Shown piece after piece: positions 30,107-42,847 of a DNA stretch of 64,000 nucleotides. Source of the stretch: Aculops lycopersici (taxonomy: Eukaryota; Arthropoda; Arachnida; Trombidiformes; Eriophyidae). Numbering within the stretch: position 1 is the first letter of the stretch; each line of letters begins with the position of its first letter. The notes below the pieces were generated by a model. It was not told where the DNA came from and did no database searches. It saw only the letters and a program-made list of their open reading frames with translations. The position numbers and the translations under genes were made by a program. Where the stretch lies: assembly GCA_015350385.1 (NCBI GenBank), contig WNKI01000001.1:2647103-2711102 (forward strand), given 5' to 3'.

Positions 30107-32176
30107 ATGGAGTCCCCAAACATGAGCCAGCACTTTGCTGGCGAGCTTATCAAATCAGTCGGACCTACAGATATAGTTTTAACTTGTGCCGTTTTTGTAG
30201 TTGGATTTGTATGGCTGTACAAGAGGAATAGAAGTCAGACGGGCGAATTCGATGATTATTTTGCAAATGTCGAGTATATCGATCAAACCGAAGAGGCCGA
30301 TTCAATGGGCGGCAGCTTATATGAAAAGATGAAGGCCACCGATCGTAATATGGTTGTGTTCTATGGATCGCAAACAGGTACAGCCGAGGAGTTTGCCAAT
30401 CGAATTGCCAAAGAGGCGGCCCGTTATGGAATGAGAGCCATGACAGCGGATCCCGAGGAGGTCGATTTTGAGAACATTACACGAATTAGTGATATTGACA
30501 AGTCACTATTAGTGTTCTGCTTGGCGACTTACGGAGAGGGCGACCCAACGGATAATGCCCGTGAATTTTATGATTGGCTAAAGAGGGGCGAGTCAGATCT
30601 CAATGGATTAAATTATGCGGTCTTTGGTTTGGGTAACAAGACTTATGAACATTATAATGCGGTTGGTATTTACTCGGATGCTAGATTAGCCGAGCTTAAT
30701 GGAAATCGTATCTGTGAGCTAGGAATGGGCGATGACGATGGAATGATTGAGGATGACTTCATGACATGGAAGGAGAAGTTTTGGACCGAAGTTTGCGATA
30801 AGTTCAATCTGGACATCAAGAGTGACACTACCTACAGACAATATGAACTTATAGTGCACAAGAACCGTGAAGATTATCGAGACGAAAACGGCAAGCCGAA
30901 GAATTTATTCACCGGTGAACCATATAGAATTGGTTCCTACGAGAACAAGAGTCCACCATACGGTCTCAAGAATCCAATAGCTTGCACGCCAGTCAACTAT
31001 AGAGAACTCTACAAGGGTGATAGATCTTGCATGCATATTGAATTTGATCTAAAGGGTGAGATTGTTGGATACAAGACTGGAGACCACTTGGTTGTCTTCC
31101 CAGAGATTGACAATGAATTAGTTGAAATGTTGGGCAAGTTGCTCAGTATAGATTTGGAGGACATCATCACCATGAAATGTATTGACACCTACACGGCCAA
31201 AAATAATATTATTCCATGTCCGTGCACTTTCAGGACAGCTTTCACCAACTATGTCGATATCACTGCGCCTCCAAGAGTACAACCACTACGCGAAATGTCA
31301 TCCTATGTCACATCAGAGGAGGACAAGAAGTTTTTCGATCTTATATGCTCCTCTTCGCCAGAGGGACGTGAAAAGTACAACGAATGGGTTCTCAAGAGTT
31401 GTAGAAATATTGTTCAAATCATCAATGATATCCCAACATTCAGACCTCCAGCGGATCTGTTGATCGAGCTTATGCCTCGTCTACAACCAAGATATTATTC
31501 TATCTCGTCGAGTAACTTGGTTAATCCTAACACTGTTTCAATTACAGCGGTTGCTGTGGAATACAAATCACTGGCTGGCTACACAAACAAAGGAGTCGCA
31601 ACAAATTTCCTTAAGAAAAACACTCTACTTAGCGGGGGCAATCCAAGGAAGGTGCCAATATGCTTTGTTCAATCACAATTCAGACTACCACCCGTGGTCG
31701 ATGGCAAAATGGATCCCATCATTATGATTGGCCCAGGAACTGGGCTCGCTCCATTCCGAGGATTCCTACAAGAAATTCAGCACTTACGAAAGAAGGACGG
31801 ACTACAAACAAGTGATGTCATCCTATACTATGGTTGCCGAAACAAGGACCAAGATTTTCTTTACCCAGATGAACTTGAGGGTTTCAAGCAAGACGGAACA
31901 CTCACCCAACTGAGGATAGCATTTTCGCGTGATCAAGTTGAGAAGATCTATGTAACTCATCTGTTGGAACAAAATCGTGATGAAACCTGGGATATCATTG
32001 GAAATAGAAACGGTTATGTTTATGTTTGTGGCGAGGCCAGATCGATGGCGAAGAATGTGTTGCAAATATTCAAAAATATCATTATGGAGAAGATGAACAC
32101 AGATGAAAAGGGAGCTGATGCCTTCCTGAAGAAGATGGAGCATGACAAGCGTTACAAGGCTGATGTTTGGTCCTAG
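30107..32176 (+). CDS. POR: NADPH-cytochrome P450 reductase
   Basis: A 689-residue single-exon frame, close to the usual length of about 680. It passes electrons from NADPH through FAD and FMN to microsomal P450s and haem oxygenase on the ER. An N-terminal anchor helix is at 22-38. The FMN flavodoxin domain begins with FYGSQTGTAEEFA (85-97), with ATYGEGDPTDNA and GLGNKTYEHYN loops. The FAD-binding RYYSISSS and NADPH-binding GPGTGLAPFRGF follow, and the C-terminus is DVWS with the stacking Trp next to last. All functional motifs are intact. In arthropods this single reductase serves detoxification and ecdysteroid P450s. A poly(A) signal is at 32218-32223. The gene converges with POP4. Confidence 0.98.
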   Translation: MESPNMSQHFAGELIKSVGPTDIVLTCAVFVVGFVWLYKRNRSQTGEFDDYFANVEYIDQTEEADSMGGSLYEKMKATDRNMVVFYGSQTGTAEEFANRIAKEAARYGMRAMTADPEEVDFENITRISDIDKSLLVFCLATYGEGDPTDNAREFYDWLKRGESDLNGLNYAVFGLGNKTYEHYNAVGIYSDARLAELNGNRICELGMGDDDGMIEDDFMTWKEKFWTEVCDKFNLDIKSDTTYRQYELIVHKNREDYRDENGKPKNLFTGEPYRIGSYENKSPPYGLKNPIACTPVNYRELYKGDRSCMHIEFDLKGEIVGYKTGDHLVVFPEIDNELVEMLGKLLSIDLEDIITMKCIDTYTAKNNIIPCPCTFRTAFTNYVDITAPPRVQPLREMSSYVTSEEDKKFFDLICSSSPEGREKYNEWVLKSCRNIVQIINDIPTFRPPADLLIELMPRLQPRYYSISSSNLVNPNTVSITAVAVEYKSLAGYTNKGVATNFLKKNTLLSGGNPRKVPICFVQSQFRLPPVVDGKMDPIIMIGPGTGLAPFRGFLQEIQHLRKKDGLQTSDVILYYGCRNKDQDFLYPDELEGFKQDGTLTQLRIAFSRDQVEKIYVTHLLEQNRDETWDIIGNRNGYVYVCGEARSMAKNVLQIFKNIIMEKMNTDEKGADAFLKKMEHDKRYKADVWS

Positions 32177-32217
32177 GCGTGTTTGATATCACCATTATAA
32201 TCATTATTCAGAATTTT

Positions 32218-32223
32218 AATAAA
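32218..32223 (+). terminator. poly(A) signal of POR
   Basis: AATAAA 42 bp after the POR stop codon. Confidence 0.65.
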
Positions 32224-32332
32224 TTTATATCATCAAGTCTGTTTGCTCAAAGTTCCCAAAAATCGGTGTCTTGAATGATATCCAGCTCATAATACTGAGC
32301 AACTAGTGATTTTCTGTTGAGCCTGCAAGGGA

Positions 32333-33022
32333 TCATATACCCGGCTTGTATTTCTTTTGCTTCACCTTATCCTTGGATCTCATTTGAGGGGTGTAAAGTA
32401 GATTGTATCCATGTATTCTGTAAGTCTGATTGTGAACTTGGAACTCAAATAAACTATCCCGTTTTGGCAATGTTATTACTCTGTTAGTTGTTGTTATCAC
32501 AATAAAGGTATTCTGTGTCTCTTGAACTACAATACCCTCGACACCAACTAGTGTTGGATTCTTTGAAGCTGAACACTTTAGTTTGCAACCGTGCAAATCT
32601 GTCCGATACCATCGGTAGGCATCGCCAATCTTAAGTATCTCGGTGGCATAGCTAAGCCATAGTTCGTGAACTTGCTCAAAAACTGAATAAGTGAGAGATT
32701 TCTTCTCCTCTTGAGTCAATTTGTAGAGTTGTTTTCTCAGTTTTGCATTAAGCTTCAATGGATTCTTTGCTACATGTCTTTGAAAATTATTCTTATTATC
32801 TTTAGACTTATCCCTTACTTTAGTCTTATTTTCTGACAAGGCATAATAACTTTTGTTTAACCACTCCTGGTCCATCCGGGTATACTTTGAGGCCTCTTCT
32901 ACATATTCACTCGTAGATTTCTTCCTATTTTTAGTGTAATCTAATCTAATTCTATCACCCACAGCATTGACTACCTGAGGTAGCGACGCCCTATCCATCT
33001 TAAGATTGGTATTAATATTCAT
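32333..33022 (-). CDS. POP4: ribonuclease P/MRP subunit p29
   Basis: A 229-residue product; human is 220. It is a protein subunit of RNase P and RNase MRP, needed for tRNA 5' maturation and rRNA processing in the nucleolus. The first 120 residues are basic and Lys/Asn-rich. The conserved UPF0086 (Rpp29/Pop4) domain spans about 130-215: ELWLSYATEILK, then LHGCKLKCSASKNPTLVGVEGIVVQET, ending NLLYTPQMRSKDKVKQKKYK. The SH3-like core pattern G-x-V-G-x-E-G is visible. The 3' end lies 157 bp from the POR stop in a tail-to-tail pair. Confidence 0.92.
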   Translation of the reverse strand: MNINTNLKMDRASLPQVVNAVGDRIRLDYTKNRKKSTSEYVEEASKYTRMDQEWLNKSYYALSENKTKVRDKSKDNKNNFQRHVAKNPLKLNAKLRKQLYKLTQEEKKSLTYSVFEQVHELWLSYATEILKIGDAYRWYRTDLHGCKLKCSASKNPTLVGVEGIVVQETQNTFIVITTTNRVITLPKRDSLFEFQVHNQTYRIHGYNLLYTPQMRSKDKVKQKKYKPGI

Positions 33023-35668
33023 TCAATTTTCGGATGAAAGTCTGAGTTTTGCAAATATATATATAAACAAACAGAGGTTGCACATTAGTAGAGGAAGCGC
33101 GCCGCGCGTGCCGTTGCTGCCGTTGGTGTCATAGGAACTCACAGCAGACTTTCTTCCATGAATTACCTATTTGTTACTTTCACTCACTCCCTTCTTTTTA
33201 AACTTTTTCAAGTTTTCAAGTGGTTCAGTGATTAATGAACTCTCATAGCTAGAATGTCAACTGTCACAATTAAATTTGAATATAAATTAGAGGATTAGCC
33301 TTATAAAAGTTGCGTTTTGCGCTGCACTAATTAGAGTGCATGCAAATTTAGTGTATGCAGTTGGGGATTCATCGCTAATGACAATCTCGCCTAAAAGCCT
33401 CTGCGCTCGTGTTGCGCAACCTGTGAAAGTAGTAGTTGCAAAGATAAATACCAGGTTAGCTGGTCATCATTGTCATAATTTGGTCGCACGAATTTTTCTT
33501 TGGTCAAAATTTGAACAAGAGAGTTGGAATTAGAATCACAGGCTAAAGCTCATTCTTCATATTAGCGGTAAGCAAGCATAATTTGCCATATGACCCAAAC
33601 TAGCAATAAATTGATGTACACACCGCCATTAGCTAAAAAGAATTTGACATTTGGTGGCATGAGTTCTCTAGTCTCACCGTCTGTTGTATACACTAAGTTC
33701 GCTTTTGTCCACTACTAGACTAGAATGGCTAGCAGTAGTTGTTGTAGCTGTTGTTGTTCGCACTTCCGGTGTTGTTTTTGTTGCTCGCTCTTTTGGACCA
33801 AAGCCACTGGCCACTTTGCAGCTGGCCACGCGAGAATGGCACGCGCCGTGTACCTTCGGGGTGCTCGCTTTGCGCCACGTTCACTTCAATTACATGAACA
33901 TGAAACTGGCTTGCAGCTGACCACTAGAGGAAGTTGCAAGCAAGTTAACTCGAAGCAGGCAACTAGCAACCGGAGGCGAACGGTGCATTCGGCCAATCAA
34001 GATGTAAGTTGGGCGCCAAAGCCATCGACTGCCTGTTTACTTTGGCCCCAAATGAACTTATGCCCCTCGCTGGAGTAGGCTATTCCGCCGACTTATCCAA
34101 TGTGCCTCTCAGTTATTACTACTTGCTGATATTTGAGATTAACTCGCCAATCCAAATAGCGAGCGGAAATTGGACTCAACGGCGGACCTAGAGAAGACGA
34201 CTAGTGGAGGGAAGTGGAGTAAATCAACTGGCCCGTTAGTTGGCAATGTCAGTATTGGTGGTCGTGGTGACGAAAAGTTGAGTGACCAGTGGGCAAAGTT
34301 GGTCGGTTGGCTGGCCAATTATATCCCCCAGTTGACCATTTGAGGATATATCTGCACCAACAACACGAACCTTCAACGACAAACCGACGCAGAACAACAA
34401 CCGAGTGACGCGCTTTAACCTGAAGTCTTGTATCTGTCGACAGCTGAGCTGAACTAGTAAATCAATTGCGCAAGATCAACTTACTAGTCGCGTGATTTTA
34501 TTTTATTTTATTTTATTTCCTTATTTATACTCACTCCTCGATTACTGGCCAGCGATTAGGTTGCACAACTCACGAGTTGATGAGAATGAAAAGCTCGACT
34601 GACCAGTTCTTTTTTATTTCTTTTCGAGGAAGAAACAGAGAAAATTATGAAAAAATTCTGCTTCTTCCTAGCGTGTGATTTGTCATCGACTTCGACTTGT
34701 TTATTTAACTCGACTTATTGCTAGAAACTCTACTCACTTCAATATCTTGTGTGAAACTTCTCACGGTTTTAAGAAAAACGAAAAGATGTAGTGGAAATAT
34801 GAAACTAACAGCTTTTAGATTGCTCGAGAAGGCTCATCATCAGGTGCAAGCCACAAAAGAGCAATCGAAGAAATAAAAGAGCAAAACTTAAATAGACTAA
34901 ACCTGTCGCCTGCACTGGAGCGTCTCTAATGGACGTGTCCATTTTATTTGCTTGATTAGCGTGAAGAACCAAACGTGGAATTGGCTCGTTATTATATTAT
35001 TACCATTCAAGCCAAACCAAAACTGATCCAAAAAGTTTACTGCCAACTGGCTAATCCATTAGTTTGCTTGGTTTGCATCGCAAGTAAGTTTGCAGCTGAT
35101 TCTCTCGCCGCTTCGCTTTGCAGCACAACCACCACCCACGCAAACTTTGCGAGCACCAAATGGATCATCAATTTGGGAGTTTAGGACGAGGAGTAGGAGA
35201 AGGAGAGTGAACGAGTCGAATTGGTAGCCAACAGGAAGTGCCAGTTGCTCTATCGTCTGGTCCATTTCCAACATACATGAGCATAGCGACCGATTGGAGC
35301 GAAGCGAAACCTCAAAGTCCAGAGAAAAGGGAATACTAATGAAACAACAACTTTCCAAAGCAACGGAGAGTTGAATTAGAGCGCCAATAACAAGTAGTCC
35401 AGCAGTGCGCCTGCGCGCATTTTGTATGCTCGAGCGAAAAACCAAGTTGCACGAGCTATGACAGTGCCCAATTGGAGGGGAAACAAAACTTGGGCTGCGC
35501 GCATAGGCGAGCTATATCGGAGCCCAGCAGCAGTGCTATGTGTTCACCCATAAGACGCAATGTAAACCAGTGCCGCCCCTCCTCGGCTCGTTGCGGCTAG
35601 CAGAGGCGCTCATTAGCGCTAGTGCACTATGTGCATGCGAGTTGCGCGCCGAAGCTTAGAGGGTGAGA

Positions 35669-35678
35669 TGCAAACAGA

Positions 35679-35704
<26 letters not shown>
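35669..35704. repeat. GA microsatellite
   Basis: A nearly pure AG dinucleotide run. Confidence 0.85.
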
Positions 35705-35710
<6 letters not shown>

Positions 35711-36202
35711 CAGCTAGCAGCGCACATGCTAATGAGAAAGTTCGCTGCATTTCGGTGGTCAGTCGAGTTTTGAACGAGGCCGAGTCATGGGCGAATTTGG
35801 TGGCCTGTAGTTTTTGGACGGAGTTGAGATGTCACCATCACTTGGGTGGCGGCGGTGATTGTTACGTCATACCAACAACCACTGAAGAGAAATAGGTAAG
35901 CCAGACTCATGACCAGCTCGAGTCAAAATGTCGACTCAAGCTGAGAGTGAGAGAGAGAGAGAGACGAGTGAAATAAGAGTATAGATATAGGCGCGGCAAG
36001 TGAGTTTTGGCCTCAAGATTCAGCAAGAGCATCAAGACTTTTGAAGTTTTCAGCGATGCTTCAGCCACCAATTCATAGGGTAAGTAGAGTTCTATGAACT
36101 AGATCAAATATAGATCAAATGTAGTATCTATGTCGAAATGCTAGCTAACTACTCGCGGCCCACGGCAAGCCAATCATATCAAGAAAAGAGCCAGGGCCAG
36201 GG

Positions 36203-36547
<345 letters not shown>

Positions 36548-39500
36548 GTGATGCAGGTTCTAATTTCATTTGTGTCGTGATTTCTAACTGCAGATTCGCA
36601 GCCAATCCGGTGGAAACTTAAGCTGATGAATTGAGCTGCTGATATTATGGCGTGTAACGTTAAGCAGATTTGTGTAGTCTTTACGTTAAGAAAATAGATT
36701 GTCCAATTGACAAGACGATAGTTTGACGTTTTGATACTCCTACGCAATCGAAAGAACTCATCAGCTAGCACCATAGATCACAGGAAAGCAACGACAAATG
36801 TTGCAACCGATTGTTGGTTGTTACCAAATAAAACGAACTTGAGAGCCCAAAATCGGGATAAATTTTACGCTGCCGACGCAACGGAGCGGCGCTAAAATGC
36901 AAAATCCAATCCAATCAAATCAAGGCGACGGCAACAAACTTTAGTTTCGTCCTGCCGCCTGGAACGATGGAAAATTCTCCTGTCCAATATTAACGACGAC
37001 ACAGCGATAACAATGGATTTAGTTTAGCGCCAGACAGCCAGCCGACCAATTGCATTGACAATAACAGCAGGCGAGTCACTAAGATGACCACTGGCCAGAG
37101 CTTTAGTCCAGTTGGCGTCTTCAACCCTCGATATCATCGATCTCTTTTCGAAGCTACAGTAAAACACAGCGCGAGAGATTAAAAGAGAAAAGTAGTCCAA
37201 CAGAGAGGACACACTTTCCTCATTCGCTCGTTCGTTTGGACAACAAACGCTCCAGTTTGGTTTCGTTTCAGTTCGGTTCGCGTGGGCGAGTGGTCAGTTT
37301 GAGAGTGGAGTGGCAACGTTGCGTCAGATGGGCACGCGCCTAATTCTATCGGCGGCGTTGTGTCACCAACGTCCGGCAAATTTCAATGTTTGCCATTCAT
37401 CTATTGTGCTTAATGGAAGGGAAGTGGACAAAAGTGGCGCGCTTCGTCGGCGGCGATAGTGGCGGCGATAGCGACAGTGGCGTAGGCGTAACAGTAAACC
37501 TGGGCCAAAACTTTGAAGATCACCACTGGCACTAGCGCAACTACTAATATGAAAGAGAAGAAGCGACAACAGAGCATTAACATAATGGCGAATCCATGCA
37601 ATTGGCCGCCGGGATAGAGTTTGTGCAGCTGGCCTCTAGATGTAAGAAATACAAAGAGAAATCATTGAATCTTCTCTGTTTCATTCTTTTCATCTGAGAT
37701 TCAATGATCCAGATTGCAAATACTGACCACGATCCAAGTTGCTCAAGGATCTTCCAGTTGGCGTGCTTGTGTAGGTCGCAATCGATCATTTAAGGATATA
37801 TATATATATATCCGATTGCCTGATTCGTTAGCAGTCAACTTCGTTCGTCGCCTCATTTGGCAACAAAATGATGACACTGGTTGACTTCAGTTGTCCGTCA
37901 AGCTAACTGGTGGTTGGCGTTGTATTAATGCCATGATCCACTGACCAAAGTGAAGTTCTTTGCCGAGACACCGGTGCCGCCCACCTCGCGAGAGGCCATA
38001 TAGTGCAGTCTCTAGTCTTTCTCTTAGAAACTTGATATGGCCAGACTTTTGCCTGATTCCGATCCGCCCTCTTCGTTGCTTTGTTTTTCGGTGGCCTTCT
38101 TGCGAGTCAAGAGACGGGTGGCCGATGGAAAAGCAATCCAAGGCAAATAGAATACGCTTCGCACGTGAACCTTATACAAGTGGGTGAGGAATGGGACTGG
38201 GACTGGGAAGAGGAGATGGAAATTAAATTGCCTTCGTAACGCGCGAGCAGCATGCGCTCAGCATTCCGCTTGGCGTTCCTCGCCTCGAAACTCGCCTATA
38301 TCCGCGCGTGGTCCTATGACGTCATGCGCCAGCAGCACACTGGTCATGTTTACAATGGATTTTTAATTTTTTTAAAGGAAAAAGGCTGCATTGCTGCTCA
38401 TGTGCAAGAAGAGGTTCCTCTTATAGGAACTAGCGACGCTAGGTGCTACTTTGAATTTCAATAATCTTTTTTTCACTTAAAAAGCATTGTTCTTTTTCAC
38501 CTTCAAAATCAGCTGCCGGTGTATCGAATTAACAAGCACGAATTCTCCATCTCCATCTCTCTCTCTAGTCTCATTAGAAATCGTTGAATCATTCACAATT
38601 ATCAGTTCCATTGCCATCGAACTCGGTGAGTTATAACACACCAGACAAAAATAAAGACAATGATTTCGGAACAATAGATTGACGCCCCTACGTGAACGAG
38701 CTTCAGGTGTGAATCGTTGGCACGCGAACTGATAGTTGAATGGAGGGCAATTTTTTCTCTCTACAAATTTATACATTTACAGTCCAGTTACCAATGCAAC
38801 AAAACATCACCACCGCACTGGCAGATTGAGTTTCAAATATGAAGGACCAACTGGAGCAATTGACGCCTCGTTTGACACGTCAACCTAGAGTAATGTTGTC
38901 GCTGAATGTGGTCTAGTCTAGTGAGGCAGGCGTACCACGCCCATAAATGAGAGTCAATCACCTTGTTTCGGGGCTCAGCTGTCTGTTCAAACCTCTCTCC
39001 TTCTTGTATAAAAGATTGTTTTGTCGAAACAAAGAATTGGTGAGAGACAGAAAACAAAACCATTCCACTTACTAAAAGACACTAGCGACGATCACTCGGT
39101 CGGTGCTGGTCAGTATGTTGGACTACATGCTACATAAACTCTACCAAGTGGCAGATGGATGGCTGAATGAATGAGCGAGTGGATGGCAATGAAAAGTGTT
39201 GCTGGCAAAAGTACAATTGTTTCGTTGAGGTTGGTTGGCGGCACGCGCTGACCAAATGTGCAATTATTTCCACTTCCGCTATTATCATTCATCGTCGGCG
39301 TCGTCGTCGGGGTTTTGTGGTCGTAAAGAGGGAACCAGTAGAATGTCTCAATCTACAGCTTGATTTGGTAGATCAAAGTTTCCAATCGACGACTTTGTTT
39401 TCATCGTAACAGAAAACTTGGCCAAGTTGCCGGCTGTAAAACTCCTCTTTCTACATCATAGCAGCAAATGCTTTCTGTTGATAGTTGGTTTGACGCTAGA

Positions 39501-40800
39501 CCAACGGCAACTCGATACTCGAATTTGCAATTAGAAGACTGAGTAATACAATGAGGCCGAAATTGTGAACGTTCGGTAATCATTAGCAATCTATCGTGAC
39601 TCAACTAACATCATCGGCTCTAGCCATTCATGATAGTGAATGACGCATAAACTAGAGCATAGCCAAAGCATTACTAGAGAGTCGATATTTGCGAGGCGAT
39701 AAAAGTTCTGGCAAATGTTCAGCTATTGTCCATTCATTGGTTCGTTCATTTCTCTAATGAACTTAATATGCAACTAACACACAAGTGGCCTGTATTCAAT
39801 TACTTCGTCCACTTTTTATCATGGATGAACTTTGAAGTGGTACAACATCAATTCGGTTGTGAGTTGATGTGCACAATCCTGAATTTGCCATTCTCTCTCA
39901 CTTCCGGTCCCTCATCACAGGATATGTGGGCGGAAGAGGATCTTTTGGGATGTTAATCCGGAACTCGAGGGCGAACAACTTCCCTTGATGGTTCTCGGTT
40001 TCTTCGAGGCAAACTTCCGCTCTAAATTTTATCAATACTCATACTGACGACACTTATATCATCTCTCATTCCTCCAACTATCCAACAGCAAGAGCATCTC
40101 TCTTTTCGACAAAAAGTTGCGATGGGTTTTTGAATGAATAGGCAAACAACATCCATGGGCCAGAAAACTAATCAATATCTTGGTTGCCAAATGAACTCAT
40201 AGGTGATGAGTGGAGCTGGAATAGTCTAGTCAAATAGACCACCGGAAAAGGATCTAATCAAGATGGGAGCGGCTGCTAGTAAGGTGAACTCATGACATTG
40301 GTGTATGAAAACACTAGATTGAGGATAAACATTGCAACTGCAACAACTCAATGTTGTAAAATTATATCTATAGAGCGATTCTAATCAAAATTGAGCGAGA
40401 CTCTCGTGATGCGATTGACGTCAGGAGAAGTTTAAATTTGCTCTAAATTTTCACTCAAAGATGTCAACTTGCCCCAACTTGACTCATCGCTCAAACCCCA
40501 TGAACGCTAATCAATTTGAAACGAAATAAAGAAACCAAGTTTAATATAGTAATTTTGTTGTATTTAGAATTTGCTCTCCTTACTCTAGCATCTAGAACTC
40601 GAAACTGGCTTTCTCGTTTGCATTTGCAGCGCCGCCCATAGAGTGGAAACCAAAGTAGTCGCGACTCGGGCGAACCTCGTGCGTTTGTTTTTGTTTTCAT
40701 GTGTTGTCCTCCCCTTCAACACAAAGAAAATTTTGCATTCGTATCCTAAATCTCGTCAGGTTCCTAACTGAATGTTTGATATAGTACACTCTAGCCTCAA

Positions 40801-42042
40801 ATGGCCAACAAGTTAGGAAAGAACTTCCTTGAAATATTAGGCAAACAGTACCAATCGGATGCATTCACAAATATCACACCAAACATCTTAGAGAGGATAG
40901 GGACGCGTCTCTATGCGAGAGCCGGCAATCCGCTACAACTAATCAGTGATAGAATAAGATATTTCTTCAAGGAGAATAGATATCAAGATATTGGTTACAA
41001 ATATGATGAATTTCAATACGAGTCACCTGTTGTCACCATCGAGGATAACTTTGATTCCCTGTTAATCCCAAAGGATCATGTTTCGAGGAAAAAATCTGAT
41101 ACCTATTATGTGAACTCAAAACACCTACTCAGGTGTCACACCTCGGCACATCAAATGCATTGTTTGAACAAAGGATCCAAGGCCTTCATTAGTATTGCTG
41201 ATTGTTATCGGAGGGATGAGATAGATAGAAGTCACATGCCAATATTTCACCAATGCGAAGTATTCAAGTTATACAATCATAAAGAGGTTCTAGGTGGTCA
41301 GGTTCCAAGTAACCAACTTTACGACAAGTTAATGAATGAGACAAAGATCAAGCAAGCAATTTACAGTCAAGATGCAAGCACCTTTGCCGAAATTAAGCTC
41401 AAAACTTGCATCGAATCCTTTGTCAAGGACTTTTTCGACAATCCCGATCTACAAACCCGTTGGGTGGATGCGTATTTTCCCTTTACGCATCCAAGTTTTG
41501 AGCTAGAGATCCTCTGGGGAGACAAATGGATGGAAGTTTTGGGTTGTGGGATAGTTCGTGATGAGATCCTTCGCAATGCTGGCATCCGGGATCACGTTGG
41601 ATTTGCCGCCGGTTTTGGGCTAGAAAGGTTTGGTATGCTTAAATACAAAATTCCCGACATTAGATTGTTCTGGTCCAAAGATACTGGATTCACGCACCAA
41701 TTTGACAATAAGGGCCCATTTGATAAAATTGAGTTTAAGACATTTTCATCCTGCCCCCAATGCATCAACGACTTATCATTTTGGTTACCAAACTCTAGGG
41801 ATGGCGATGAAGCCTATGAGACTAACGACTTCTATGACTTGTGCCGGACTCTCGGAGGCGATCTCATTGAGCAAATTCAGCTTATTGATGAATTTACCCA
41901 CCCAAAGACGAAGAAGACCTCCCATTGCTATCGGATAATTTACAGGGCAGCCGATAGGGTGCTAACCAAGGAAGAGGTTAATGTGATGCATGAAAGCATA
42001 GCTAATGCTTGCAAGGAAAAGTTTCAAGTCGATCTGAGATAG
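40801..42042 (+). CDS. FARS2: phenylalanyl-tRNA synthetase, mitochondrial
   Basis: A 413-residue frame; human is 451. It is a monomeric class II synthetase that charges mitochondrial tRNA-Phe. The match to the family begins at residue 9 (LEILGKQY). The conserved NFDSLLIP and RCHTSAHQ (111-118), motif 2 (DCYRRDEID ... PIFHQCEVFKLY, 134-158) and motif 3 (FGLERFGMLKYKIPDIRLFW, about 267-286) are present. The C-terminal anticodon-binding FDX-ACB domain spans about 318-413 (INDLSFWLP, then HPKTKKTSHCYRI). Almost no presequence precedes the catalytic domain, and a TAG is in frame two codons upstream. Either the ATG at 40801 is the true start, or an upstream exon joins at the AG at 40793-40794 and supplies the mitochondrial signal. 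Confidence 0.96.
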   Translation: MANKLGKNFLEILGKQYQSDAFTNITPNILERIGTRLYARAGNPLQLISDRIRYFFKENRYQDIGYKYDEFQYESPVVTIEDNFDSLLIPKDHVSRKKSDTYYVNSKHLLRCHTSAHQMHCLNKGSKAFISIADCYRRDEIDRSHMPIFHQCEVFKLYNHKEVLGGQVPSNQLYDKLMNETKIKQAIYSQDASTFAEIKLKTCIESFVKDFFDNPDLQTRWVDAYFPFTHPSFELEILWGDKWMEVLGCGIVRDEILRNAGIRDHVGFAAGFGLERFGMLKYKIPDIRLFWSKDTGFTHQFDNKGPFDKIEFKTFSSCPQCINDLSFWLPNSRDGDEAYETNDFYDLCRTLGGDLIEQIQLIDEFTHPKTKKTSHCYRIIYRAADRVLTKEEVNVMHESIANACKEKFQVDLR

Positions 42043-42122
42043 TCGGGTGTCACACGCCCAAAGTCAAGTAGAATTGACATTAGACGAAAATATTTTTGTT
42101 CCGGTTTACTGTAGGGCTTAGC

Positions 42123-42128
42123 AATAAA
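42123..42128 (+). terminator. poly(A) signal of FARS2
   Basis: AATAAA 81 bp after the FARS2 stop. Confidence 0.6.
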
Positions 42129-42847
42129 TTTAGTTATTTCGATAATAGAAAATTATCAAGGATCTTGGCCGATATCTTCTGAGTAAGACTCTCTTTGCAA
42201 AAATTTGGGCGCGTTCAACCTATTGTTTCTGGCAGCCAAAAACGCGAGAGAAAATCTCTTGTCACGTCCATCGAATAATGTGAGATTGGCGGCAAGCGTT
42301 AGTGCATGAAATGTACGAAATGATGTCTGACTCGCTAAACGTGGCTGAGTTTTGTGCGATTCTGTCAAGGGGAAATTAGTGCGACTCAATGGAAAATCAT
42401 CTGAAGCGTTCCATGTTTGCTGCAGCGTAATATGAGATCCAACTTTTTGGAACGATCTTGGCCCATTGTAAATCGTACAGGGCCCGAGTGTCTGTCGTTG
42501 CTGCGACTGAACCGACGAACGAAAGAAGAGAGCAATGGTTGTTTGTGCGCTCTTTTTGCAGCAACCTTCCAACAACTCAAGCACCGTGCGCCCGATGATA
42601 CAAATCCGAGATAGTTATGCAGCCTTTACCGGCACGCAGCCTGGACTTTTTGTATAACTATAACTATTAGTATAACTAGCAAACATGATGAGATTCTGTG
42701 CATCGTTCGCATCAAACGTTGATTTTACATTCGTTTATTCAAAATCTTGTTTCCAGTCAAGCTGACACCTTGACTTGGGTCATTTAATTATCATTTCCCC
42801 TAGAATTATTGAATTATTTATTATTATTACCAATAGCAGGCAACACC
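42129..42847. promoter_or_regulatory. 5' region of Mi-2
   Basis: About 700 bp. A minus-strand frame of 142 codons (42584-42156) lacks an ATG start and is not recognised; a basic minus-strand frame overlaps it. Near the Mi-2 start, pyrimidine-rich AG-ending sites at about 42802 (TTTCCCCTAG) and 42836-42839 could be splice acceptors for a non-coding or N-terminal exon. Confidence 0.35.

Noticed and set aside
42156..42584. 142-codon minus-strand frame between FARS2 and Mi-2
   Set aside because: No ATG start, no recognised domain, and it sits where the Mi-2 promoter is expected.
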